From JACKJK01 sp046159835 (GTDB lineage Bacteria > Pseudomonadota > Alphaproteobacteria > Rhizobiales > Tepidamorphaceae), in the NCBI RefSeq assembly GCF_046159835.1, contig NZ_JBJXCY010000001.1:620001-684000 (forward strand): a stretch of DNA of 64,000 nt. Direction: 5' to 3'. Shown here in pieces: positions 9,516-17,230 of the stretch (its first letter is position 1; each line of letters opens with the position of its first letter). The notes below the pieces were generated by a model. The model was not told the origin of the DNA. It searched no databases and worked only from the letters and a program-made list of their open reading frames with translations. A program made the position numbers and the translations under genes.

Positions 9516-10831
9516 GCGCGCGCGAGGATTTCGCCTACGCCAACGACGTTCGCGCGGCGATGAAGTCACGGCGCGGCGACCGGGCCTGGACGCAGCTTCT
9601 GGTTATCGCCTTGCTGATCGCCGCTGCCGTCGCGTGGGCCAATGTCGCGGTGGTGGAGGAAGTCACCACCGGGCAGGGCCGCATCATCCCGTCATCACAG
9701 GTGCAGGTCGTGCAGACGCTGGAAGGCGGCATCGTTCGCGAGATCATGGTCTCGGAAGGCGATATCGTCGAGGCCGGACAGGTGCTGATCGAGGTCGACG
9801 ACACGAGCCTGGCTTCGCGGCTTGGCGAGTTGCGCTCGCGCAAGAACGCGGTCGAAGCGGAGATCATCCGCCTAACTGCGGAAGCGCATGGCGAGGACGA
9901 GGTCACCTTTCCCGACGAACTGCGCGAGGCCGCCCCGCGCGAGGTCGCAGCCCAGCAGGATGCCTTCGCCGCCCGCCGGACCCAGCTGCGCGGCGAACGC
10001 GACATCCTTAACCAGCAATTGCTCCAGCGCCGGCAGGAACTAACGGAGATGCAGGCGACGCAGGCCAAGCTGAAGGCGACGCTCGCCCCGCTCCAGCGCG
10101 AGCTGGAACTGACCAGCCGCCTGTCGAGCCGTGGCGTGGTGCCGGAAGTCGACCTGCTGCGCCTCCAGCGCCAGCATGCTGAGGCCGAGGGTAGCCTCGC
10201 GGTGCTGGAAGCCTCGCTGCCACGCGCCGAGGCCGCCATTTCCGAGAGCGAAACGCGGCTGGAAACCGTCGCCGCCCGCTTCCGCGCCGAGGCGCGCGAA
10301 CGGCTCGCCAAGGTGATCGGCGAGCGCTCGATTTTGGAAGAATCCGAAGTCGCCGCCGCAGACCTCGTGCGCCGCACGCAACTGGCTGCGCCGGTGCGCG
10401 GCATCGTCAACAAAATCAATGTCTCCTCCATCGGCGCGGTGGTGCAGCCGGCGGTGGACATCGTCGAGATCGTGCCGCTGGATGATGCTCTTCTCGTGGA
10501 GGCGCAGATCCGCCCGCAGGACGTCGCTTTCATCCATCCCGGACAGGATGCCAGCATCAAGCTCACGGCCTACGACTATTCCGTCTATGGCGATCTGGCC
10601 GGCAAGGTCGAGCGCATCGGCGCCGATACCCAGAGCGACGAGCGCGGCAACACCTTCTACCGCGTGATCCTCAAGACAGATGAAAACGGCCTGACCCGCA
10701 ACGGGCGGCAGCTGGAGATCATCCCCGGCATGGTGGCATCCGTCGATATCCAGACCGGCTCCAAGACCGTGTGGGACTACGTGATGAAGCCGGTCCTCAA
10801 GATCCGCGACGAGGCCCTACGCGAGCGCTGA
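9512..10831 (+). CDS. HlyD-family periplasmic adaptor of type I secretion system
   Basis: Membrane fusion protein of 439 residues that should bridge the ABC exporter and the TolC-like channel. It has a cytosolic N-terminus, one membrane anchor (QLLVIALLIAAAVAWANVAV, about residues 29-48), a lipoyl/barrel-sandwich half motif VQTLEGGIVREIMVSEGDIV, a long coiled-coil hairpin (about residues 110-270) and the closing lipoyl half with a beta-barrel domain. Near the C-terminus, LEIIPGMVASVDIQTGSKTV is the classic HlyD/LapC signature. The ATG overlaps the exporter stop as ATGA, so the three secretion genes form one operon. Length matches LapC-like adaptors. Confidence 0.94.
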   Translation: MSAREDFAYANDVRAAMKSRRGDRAWTQLLVIALLIAAAVAWANVAVVEEVTTGQGRIIPSSQVQVVQTLEGGIVREIMVSEGDIVEAGQVLIEVDDTSLASRLGELRSRKNAVEAEIIRLTAEAHGEDEVTFPDELREAAPREVAAQQDAFAARRTQLRGERDILNQQLLQRRQELTEMQATQAKLKATLAPLQRELELTSRLSSRGVVPEVDLLRLQRQHAEAEGSLAVLEASLPRAEAAISESETRLETVAARFRAEARERLAKVIGERSILEESEVAAADLVRRTQLAAPVRGIVNKINVSSIGAVVQPAVDIVEIVPLDDALLVEAQIRPQDVAFIHPGQDASIKLTAYDYSVYGDLAGKVERIGADTQSDERGNTFYRVILKTDENGLTRNGRQLEIIPGMVASVDIQTGSKTVWDYVMKPVLKIRDEALRER

Positions 10832-10909
10832 GCCGTATCCCGTTTCCGTGGTTCCGAAATCAGGCCTGCTGGGCTAGAGATGGCGGAAACAGGGGAGGGC
10901 GTTCCAGCC

Positions 10910-12556
10910 ATGAAATCTGCCGGACATCTCATCGTCGATTGCCTGCGCGCGCAGGGCGTGGACCGCGTCTTCTGTGTGCCCGGCGAAAGCTACCTGGAAG
11001 TTCTCGACGGGCTGCACGAGTCCGGCATCGACGTCGTCGTGGCCCGGCAGGAGGGCGGCGCGGCCATGATGGCGGAAGCCGACGGCAAGCTGACGGGCCG
11101 GCCCGGCGTCGCCATGGTCACGCGTGGCCCCGGCGCGACGAATGCCTCCTCCGGCGTGCACGTGGCGGCACAGGATTCAACGCCGATGGTGCTGCTCGTC
11201 GGGCAGATCGGCCGCGACATGGATGGCCGCGAGGCCTTTCAAGAGGTCGACTACCGCGCCTTCTACGGCTCCATGGCCAAGTGGGTGACGCAGATCGACC
11301 GCCCCGAGCGCATCCCCGAAATCATCTCCCACGCGTGGCACGTCGCCATGTCCGGGCGGCCGGGACCGGTCGTGATCGCGCTGCCGGAAGACATGCTGCG
11401 CGACGAGGTCGACCGGGTGGCCGGTCCCCGCGTCGAGGTCGCAAGCCCAGCTCCGGCGCGCCCGGATGTGGCCCGCGCGCTGGTGATGCTGGAGCAGGCG
11501 GAACGCCCCATCCTGATCGTCGGCGGTTCGCGCTGGAGTGCGGCCGACACGCAGCGTCTTGCGGAATTCGCCGAGCGGTGGGACCTGCCCGTTGCATGTT
11601 CGTTCCGCCGCCAGTCGCTGTTTCGTGCCGACCACCCGAACTATGCCGGCGATGTCGGGCTTGGCATCAACCCGAAGTTGCGCGACGCCATCGAGCGCTC
11701 CGACCTCGTGCTGCTGCTGGGCGCGCGCTTTTCGGAAAACCCGAGCCAGGGTTTTGAACTGTTCGCCATTCCCGACCCCCGACAGCAGCTTCTTCACGTC
11801 CATCCCGGACCGGAGGAGCTTGGCCGCATCTACGTGCCGGAACTGGCGATCAACGCGACGCCCGGCACGTTTCTCTCGGCGATGATCGAGGCCTCGCCCC
11901 GGCAGGTTTCTGGCGCGCACTGGCCGTGGGCGAAGCGCACCGCCCAGCTGAACGAGAATTACCGCGCCTGGAGCGAGAAGCCGCCCGCAGGCGTGGGGCA
12001 GGTCACCATGTCGGCGACGGTCTCGCATTTGCGCGAGGCGCTGCCGCGCGACTGCGTCATCACCAACGGTGCGGGCAACTACGCGATCTGGCTGCACCGG
12101 TTTTATCGATACCGCGCGCATCTTTCGCAGCTTGCGCCGACCTCCGGCTCCATGGGCTACGGCCTGCCGGCGGCCATCGCGGCGTCCCTGCGCGAACCCT
12201 CGCGCCCCGTGGTCTGCCTTGCGGGCGATGGCTGCTTCCAGATGACGATGCAGGAACTCGGCACCGCCGTGCAGGCGCAGGCAAACCTGACGCTCATCAT
12301 CTGCGACAACACCATGTACGGCACCATCCGCATGCACCAGGAGCGCCGCTTCCCGGGCCGGGTGGAAGCGACCGGCCTCGCCAACCCGGATTTCGCAGCA
12401 CTCGCCCGGTCCTATGGCATCACCGCCATGACGGTCGCCAATGACGGCGAGTTTCCCGCAGCACTCGCGGAAGCCCAGACGAAGTCGGGCGTTTGCGTCA
12501 TCCACCTGCTGCTCGACCCGCGCGACGTCACGCCGACGATGCAACTTTCCGGATAG
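10910..12556 (+). CDS. Thiamine diphosphate-dependent enzyme, acetolactate synthase large-subunit-like
   Basis: A 548-residue member of the ThDP decarboxylase/acetolactate synthase family with the three expected domains. The activating Glu lies in VVARQEGGAAMMAEADG. The central domain carries PILIVGGSRW, and the C-terminal ThDP site is GDGCFQMTMQEL followed by CDNTMYGTIR. In true acetolactate synthases the second half of the motif is usually NN; here it is CDN. A GGGGAGGG SD at 10891-10900 favours the ATG at 10910 over the upstream ATG at 10880. No small regulatory subunit is adjacent, so biosynthetic IlvB activity is not assured; a catabolic 2-oxoacid or benzoylformate-like role is possible. 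Confidence 0.85.
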   Translation: MKSAGHLIVDCLRAQGVDRVFCVPGESYLEVLDGLHESGIDVVVARQEGGAAMMAEADGKLTGRPGVAMVTRGPGATNASSGVHVAAQDSTPMVLLVGQIGRDMDGREAFQEVDYRAFYGSMAKWVTQIDRPERIPEIISHAWHVAMSGRPGPVVIALPEDMLRDEVDRVAGPRVEVASPAPARPDVARALVMLEQAERPILIVGGSRWSAADTQRLAEFAERWDLPVACSFRRQSLFRADHPNYAGDVGLGINPKLRDAIERSDLVLLLGARFSENPSQGFELFAIPDPRQQLLHVHPGPEELGRIYVPELAINATPGTFLSAMIEASPRQVSGAHWPWAKRTAQLNENYRAWSEKPPAGVGQVTMSATVSHLREALPRDCVITNGAGNYAIWLHRFYRYRAHLSQLAPTSGSMGYGLPAAIAASLREPSRPVVCLAGDGCFQMTMQELGTAVQAQANLTLIICDNTMYGTIRMHQERRFPGRVEATGLANPDFAALARSYGITAMTVANDGEFPAALAEAQTKSGVCVIHLLLDPRDVTPTMQLSG

Positions 12557-12584
12557 TCTTCGCGCGCCTGCAACCCGTGCTATT

Positions 12585-12607
12585 CTCCCCCAGCGGAAAG
12601 GGGGGAG
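12585..12607 (+). promoter_or_regulatory. Hairpin that could mask the ribosome binding site
   Basis: CTCCCCC at 12585-12591 can pair with GGGGGAG at 12601-12607 across a 9-base loop. The right arm is the SD of the gene starting at 12611, so folding would hide the ribosome binding site. It is a 7-bp GC-rich stem with no T-run, which argues against a terminator. Confidence 0.45.
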
Positions 12608-12610
12608 GCC

Positions 12611-13375
12611 ATGCGCGATACCTACGTGACACCGATTGCGCTTGCGACGCACGAGTTTCGCAAGGCGCTGCGCGTGACGGGCGATCTCGTTCCGCCGTTC
12701 GACGCGTTGAAGATGCTGGTCGCCGAGCGCGGCAAGTGCGTGAAGCTCGCCATCTCGATGATGTTCGTGTGCATCGTGGCGTCGTACTGGCTGAAGATGG
12801 GCAACGGCAACATATCGCTGAAGATCCCGGTCTTCGCCGACATCCCGATCTCGTATTATTTCGTGCTGTTCGTTTCCGCCGCAGCGCTGGCTTTCTCGAC
12901 CATCCAGATCATCAACTACTTCTTTCTGGAGGCGTTCACGCAGGCGCTGGTGCGCCAGCGTATCGGCAAGGCGAACCCCTCCGCGCTCGTGACGCTGCTC
13001 GACGGCAATTCCGCCTGGACCATCGCCGTGGCGCCGAAATTCGGCTTCCTGCAGTCGGGGTCCGTGCACAAGTCGTTCAGCACCGCCTTCGTGCTGCTTT
13101 TGGCGATCCCCTTCGTGCTCGTCTACCTCTACTGCTACTGGATCAACGTCGTGCTGCTCTTCCAGTACCTCACCGACCCGGCGCTCGGCTGGATGCGCAA
13201 GGCGCTGTCGATCCCGCTGCTGTTGATCGTTGTCCTCTCGCTGCTGCTGCTGGTTTCGATCTTCGTTCCGTTCCGCTTCGAGAAGAACACGCAGTTCATC
13301 CGCTGGATGTTCCTGCACAGGCTCTATGCGCGCGCCGGCTTGCTGCATCCGCGCGGCGCTGCGTGGTTGTCCTGA
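12611..13375 (+). CDS. Uncharacterised multi-pass membrane protein
   Basis: A 254-residue protein of unknown function. About 45 polar N-terminal residues precede four predicted membrane helices: LAISMMFVCIVASYW (~46-60), SYYFVLFVSAAALAFSTIQI (~82-101), FSTAFVLLLAIPFVLVYLYC (~155-174) and LLLIVVLSLLLLVSIFVPF (~203-221). The C-terminal tail is basic and cytosolic-looking. The arrangement recalls Yip1/YIF1-like membrane proteins in general form, but no motif supports naming it. Translation starts behind a very strong GGGGGGAGG SD that is part of a hairpin. It lies 54 bp after the ThDP enzyme and 62 bp before another membrane protein. Confidence 0.75.
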   Translation: MRDTYVTPIALATHEFRKALRVTGDLVPPFDALKMLVAERGKCVKLAISMMFVCIVASYWLKMGNGNISLKIPVFADIPISYYFVLFVSAAALAFSTIQIINYFFLEAFTQALVRQRIGKANPSALVTLLDGNSAWTIAVAPKFGFLQSGSVHKSFSTAFVLLLAIPFVLVYLYCYWINVVLLFQYLTDPALGWMRKALSIPLLLIVVLSLLLLVSIFVPFRFEKNTQFIRWMFLHRLYARAGLLHPRGAAWLS

Positions 13376-13437
13376 CGCGGGTGCCACGTGCGAGTGCTAG
13401 AGTGATGGCTGGTTGAAACGGATTTGAGGAGGCTCAC

Positions 13438-13836
13438 ATGGCTTCGCAGTTCGGTACCACACAGGCCATCGCCCTGTTCTTCTCGCTCTACCTGCTGGCC
13501 GCCGGCATCCGCGTGATGTCGGATCGCGGCATGGTGGCTGAAATCTTCGCAGACCTGCGCGCCAGCCCGCTCGTCACCTACCTGTGCGGTCTCGTCGCCT
13601 TCGTGACCGGCGCGGCCGTGGTCGCGGTTCACAACGTCTGGAACACGCCGCTTGAGATCATTGTCTCGCTCGTCGGCTGGGCGGCGCTGGTCGAGGGCGT
13701 GCTGCTCGTCGCAATCCCGCAGACCTTTCTCGGCTGGTTTTCGGCCATCGCCGACAATCGCGGCCTGCACAAGGTGTTCGGCGGCGTCACGCTGGCGTTC
13801 GGCGTTCTGCTGTTGTTGCTGATTTTCGCAATCTGA
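13438..13836 (+). CDS. Small four-helix membrane protein, unknown function
   Basis: A 132-residue, almost entirely hydrophobic protein with four likely membrane helices: AIALFFSLYLLAAGIRVM, PLVTYLCGLVAFVTGAAVVA, EIIVSLVGWAALVEGVLLV and FGGVTLAFGVLLLLLIFAI. Short polar loops hold RASPL and ADNRGLHK. Proteins of this form are widespread and uncharacterised in alphaproteobacteria. The GAGGAGG SD at about 13427-13433 gives a confident start. It follows another membrane protein and precedes the asparaginase on the same strand, but the spacing does not force an operon. Confidence 0.75.
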   Translation: MASQFGTTQAIALFFSLYLLAAGIRVMSDRGMVAEIFADLRASPLVTYLCGLVAFVTGAAVVAVHNVWNTPLEIIVSLVGWAALVEGVLLVAIPQTFLGWFSAIADNRGLHKVFGGVTLAFGVLLLLLIFAI

Positions 13837-13895
13837 AGCTATGCCTCGGCAGGGGCTGGCTGTAGCGTTCCCCCTTCGGATTCGCGGGGGAAATC

Positions 13896-14918
13896 ATGGC
13901 GCTGCCGGTATTGGTCGAGGTAACGCGGGGAGACATGGTCGAGAGCCGCCATCGCGGCTCCTTCGCCATCGTGCATGCAGACAGCGGCTTGCTGTTTGCC
14001 GCCGGCGCGACGGAAGACCCGGTCTATCCGCGTTCCACGGTCAAGGTGATCCAGGCGCTGCCGCTGGTGGAAAGCGGCGCTGCGGACGACCTGAACCTCT
14101 CCGACTACGAACTCGCCCTGTGCTGCGCGTCCCATTCCGGCGAGCGCAGGCACGTGGAGACCGCAAATGCCCTGCTGGAACGCCTCGGTCTTGGCGAGAG
14201 CGCGCTTGCCTGCGGGCCGCATTGGCCGTCCGTTCCGACCGTCATCGCCGACATGGGCGAGGCTGGCGAAACGCCGACCAAGTGCCACAATAATTGTTCG
14301 GGAAAACATGCCGGCATGCTGGCGGTGGCCGGCCACATGGGCGAGCCGCAGGAAGGCTACGAGTCCTACGACCACCCCGTGCAGGCGCGCATACGGCAGG
14401 TCATGGCGGATGTCTTCGGGCGGCCCATGGACGATTTCCCGACCGGCATCGACGGCTGTTCGCTTCCGACAATCGCGGTGCCGCTGTCCATGCTGGCGCG
14501 CGGCTTTGCCCGCCTGACCGGCGACGGGTCCATCGCCATCGACCGGCGGGCCGCCGCCGACAGGCTGATGAAGGTCTGCATGGCCGAACCCCATGCCGTT
14601 GGCGGGGAAGGGCGGTTCGACACGCAGGTGATGCAGGCCTTCGGTGGCCGCGTCTTCGCTAAGGGCGGCGCGGAAGGCGTCCACGTGGTCGTCTTCCCGA
14701 AACTGAAGATCGCCGCTGCCATCAAGATGGAGGATGGCGCGGCGCGCGCGTCCGAAGTGGTGGCGGCTTCGATCATCTCGCGCTTCGCACTCCAGTCGGC
14801 GGAAGACCACGACTTTATCGAGGAGAAGATGGCGCCGCCGGTGAAGAACGCCGCCGGTGCGGTCTGCGGTCAGCTCCGGCCAGCCGTCCCGTTCCTGGAA
14901 GCCTTGCGGACGCTCTGA
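13896..14918 (+). CDS. L-asparaginase, Rhizobium etli ReAV-like (class 3) family
   Basis: A 340-residue cytosolic enzyme expected to hydrolyse L-asparagine to aspartate and ammonia. It belongs to the family of Rhizobium etli asparaginases (pfam Asparaginase_II), which is unrelated to the E. coli enzymes. The catalytic RSTVK motif is at residues 46-50 (Ser47, Lys50). The metal-binding trio expected from ReAV is present at matching spacing: Cys134 and Lys137 in HNNCSGKHAG and Cys188 in GIDGCSLPT. SHSGERRH near 79-86 is also typical. Length and all core motifs are intact. No transporter or regulator gene for asparagine use is adjacent. Confidence 0.92.
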   Translation: MALPVLVEVTRGDMVESRHRGSFAIVHADSGLLFAAGATEDPVYPRSTVKVIQALPLVESGAADDLNLSDYELALCCASHSGERRHVETANALLERLGLGESALACGPHWPSVPTVIADMGEAGETPTKCHNNCSGKHAGMLAVAGHMGEPQEGYESYDHPVQARIRQVMADVFGRPMDDFPTGIDGCSLPTIAVPLSMLARGFARLTGDGSIAIDRRAAADRLMKVCMAEPHAVGGEGRFDTQVMQAFGGRVFAKGGAEGVHVVVFPKLKIAAAIKMEDGAARASEVVAASIISRFALQSAEDHDFIEEKMAPPVKNAAGAVCGQLRPAVPFLEALRTL

Positions 14919-14922
14919 CGCC

Positions 14923-15297
14923 TCACTGCTTCAGCGTGCGCGCGAAGGCGAGGATGGCGTCGACGTCGTTCACGTCGAAGACGATGGGCGCGACGATATA
15001 AGGTGAATCCTCGGGCCGCTCCACGTCCTCGATCTGCACGATCGAAGGGTGCGGGCGGCGCGTGTAGAAGGTCAGGAAGCGCTCCTCCCAGTCATCGATG
15101 TGGTTCACGAGCAACTGGAACGAGGGCGTCGACGACACGCCGCCGAACTTGTTGAAATCGCCGACCACATGGCAGCGGCTGCAATGGGTCTCGGCGATGA
15201 CCTTGCCGCGTTCGGCGAGTGCATCGGCCCGCGTGGTATCGCCCGGCGATGCAAGCGCCGCGATAGCAACCACGACAGTGAGACAGGCATTCCTCAT
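14923..15297 (-). CDS. Small periplasmic c-type cytochrome
   Basis: A 124-residue protein with an N-terminal Sec signal (MRNACLTVVVAIAALASPG) and one haem-binding motif, CSRCH, at about residues 39-43. The rest is compatible with a class I cytochrome c fold: a C-terminal helix (VDAILAFARTL) follows the haem site, and a Met or other sixth ligand is not obvious. It could carry electrons in the periplasm. Its stop lies 4 bp from the convergent asparaginase stop, and its start is divergent from the next gene. Confidence 0.85.
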   Translation of the reverse strand: MRNACLTVVVAIAALASPGDTTRADALAERGKVIAETHCSRCHVVGDFNKFGGVSSTPSFQLLVNHIDDWEERFLTFYTRRPHPSIVQIEDVERPEDSPYIVAPIVFDVNDVDAILAFARTLKQ

Positions 15298-15383
15298 GGC
15301 GCGAGGCTAGCCGAGCGTGGCCTGCGGTGCCAAGCTGCGCTGCACAATGCGCGACTATTCCCAATGCGCGAGGAACCGACGCC

Positions 15384-15950
15384 ATGCTGACACGCCTGAT
15401 CGCCGCCGGACTGCTGCTCTTCGCCGGATCATTGGCCGCGCGTGCCGACGAGATCACCGCCCGCCAGCTGGATGCCGAGGAACAGATGTCGGGCCTGCCC
15501 AATGTCAGTGCGGGGATCGTCTTCCGTGTGCCCGGCAATTCACCGCTCTGGCTCGAAGATGGACCCGCGCTGGCGAGCGATCTCGCCGTCGTGCTGATTG
15601 CGCGTCCCGGCACGACGCTTCAGCAATTCTTCGATGCCGCGAGGTCCGCAGCCCCCGGCGAGGACGACGCGCCGCAGGCGATGGTGACGGCGATCATCGG
15701 CGATCTGCTCTATGCCGAGGTCGCGGGTTGCGGCGTTGCGGAGGCGAGCGGATCGGCCCTGCTGTGCACTGCGCAGGACGGTGGCAGCTTCGAGATCGAC
15801 GGCGAGATCGCAAGCCCCGGCCTGGCTTTCACGATCCGGCAGAATTTCACCGTGACCGACGATCCGACCTACACCCGCGCCGGCAAGAAGGTGCTGGTTC
15901 CGGACGCCGACGGCTTCGGGTGGACGCTGGTCCTGCCGCACGTGCAGTGA
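15384..15950 (+). CDS. Secreted protein of unknown function
   Basis: A 188-residue protein with a clear Sec signal (LIAAGLLLFAGSLAARA, cleaved after about residue 20). The mature part is acidic and contains two cysteines (AGCGVAE and LLCTAQD) that could form one disulfide in the periplasm. An AGGAA SD at ~15370 supports the ATG at 15384 rather than the in-frame start 57 bp upstream. No known domain was recognised. Confidence 0.72.
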   Translation: MLTRLIAAGLLLFAGSLAARADEITARQLDAEEQMSGLPNVSAGIVFRVPGNSPLWLEDGPALASDLAVVLIARPGTTLQQFFDAARSAAPGEDDAPQAMVTAIIGDLLYAEVAGCGVAEASGSALLCTAQDGGSFEIDGEIASPGLAFTIRQNFTVTDDPTYTRAGKKVLVPDADGFGWTLVLPHVQ

Positions 15951-16059
15951 CGCGCGAATGACCCGCATGCGCGCCGTGGCGTTGCGGGGCAGGGTGCAAG
16001 GGCCTAGTTTTGAAACGGAACAAGATTGCGCGCAAGCGCGGCTCACGGAGAGAAACGTC

Positions 16060-17226
16060 ATGACCGCATGTATCGTCGGCTGGGCGCACACGCCGTTCGG
16101 GAAGCACGACGCCGAGACCGTTGAAGGCCTGATCGTGCGCGTCGCGAACCAGGCGCTGGAAGATGCCGGCATCGGGCCGGAGGACGTGGACGAGATCGTC
16201 CTCGGGCATTTCAACGCCGGCTTCTCCGCGCAGGACTTCACCGCTTCGCTGGTGCTTCAGGCCGATGACCGGCTGCGCTTCAAGCGCGCCACCCGCGTCG
16301 AGAATGCCTGCGCGACCGGTTCTGCTGCCGTGCACCAGGGCATCCGCGCCATTGCCGCGAACGACGCCCGCGTGGTGCTGGTCGTCGGCGTCGAGCAGAT
16401 GACCCGCACGCCGGGTCCGGAAATTGGCGAAATCCTCAAGAAGGCGTCCTACCTGGAAGAAGACGGCGACACGCCGGGCGGCTTCGCTGGCATCTTCGGC
16501 GTCATCGCCGACAAGTATTTCCAGCGCCACGGCGACCAGTCCGACGCGCTGGCGATGATCGCCGCCAAGAACCACGCCAACGGCGTCCACAACCCGTTCG
16601 CCCAGATGCGAAAGGACCTCGGCTACGACTTCTGCCGCGCCGAGAGCGAGAAAAACCCGAAGGTTGCCGGTCCGCTGAAGCGCACCGACTGTTCGCTGGT
16701 GTCCGATGGGGCCGCAGCGCTCGTGCTGACGGACGTGAACACGGCGCTGCGCATGAACCGCGCGGTCGCCTTCCGCGGCACCGAGCACGTGCAGGATTTC
16801 CTGCCCATGTCGAAGCGCGACATCCTGAAGTTCGACGGTTGTGCCAAGGCCTGGCAGGGCGCGCTGAAGAAGGCGGGCGTCACGCTCGACGACCTCTCCT
16901 TCGTCGAGACCCACGACTGCTTCACCATCGCCGAACTGATCGAGTACGAGGCCATGGGCCTCGCGCCGGAAGGGCGCGGTGCGGACGTGCTGAAGGAAGG
17001 CATCACCCGCAAGGACGGCAGGCTTCCGGTGAACCCTTCGGGCGGCCTCAAGGCCAAGGGTCACCCCATCGGTGCGACGGGCGTTTCCATGCACGTGCTG
17101 ACGTCGATGCAGCTGACGGGCGAGGCCGGCGACATGCAGCTGAATGCACCGAAGCTCGGCGGCATCTTCAATATGGGCGGGGCAGCGGTCGCCAACTATT
17201 GTTCGATCCTGGAGCGCATCCGCTAG
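16060..17226 (+). CDS. Thiolase (acetyl-CoA acetyltransferase family)
   Basis: A 388-residue thiolase-fold enzyme. The nucleophilic Cys84 is in VENACATGSAAVHQG. The His of VETHDCFTIAE and the C-terminal NPSGGLKAKGHPIGATG complete the active site. The sequence is closer to the SCP2/SCP-x-like thiolases than to PhaA or FadA, because the second active-site segment is GHPIGATG without the CxG nucleophile pair. The chain-length preference cannot be read from sequence. A CGGAGA SD at ~16046 sets the ATG at 16060; an in-frame start at 15958 lies too close to the upstream gene and has no SD. It converges on the beta-helix protein gene. Confidence 0.9.
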   Translation: MTACIVGWAHTPFGKHDAETVEGLIVRVANQALEDAGIGPEDVDEIVLGHFNAGFSAQDFTASLVLQADDRLRFKRATRVENACATGSAAVHQGIRAIAANDARVVLVVGVEQMTRTPGPEIGEILKKASYLEEDGDTPGGFAGIFGVIADKYFQRHGDQSDALAMIAAKNHANGVHNPFAQMRKDLGYDFCRAESEKNPKVAGPLKRTDCSLVSDGAAALVLTDVNTALRMNRAVAFRGTEHVQDFLPMSKRDILKFDGCAKAWQGALKKAGVTLDDLSFVETHDCFTIAELIEYEAMGLAPEGRGADVLKEGITRKDGRLPVNPSGGLKAKGHPIGATGVSMHVLTSMQLTGEAGDMQLNAPKLGGIFNMGGAAVANYCSILERIR

Positions 17227-17230
17227 GGCG

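Noticed and set aside
11177..13387. Minus-strand open frame of 736 codons
   Set aside because: It is antisense to the ThDP enzyme and the following membrane protein. Its product is rich in Arg, His, Asp and Gly without any motif; the plus-strand genes have intact motifs and SD sequences.
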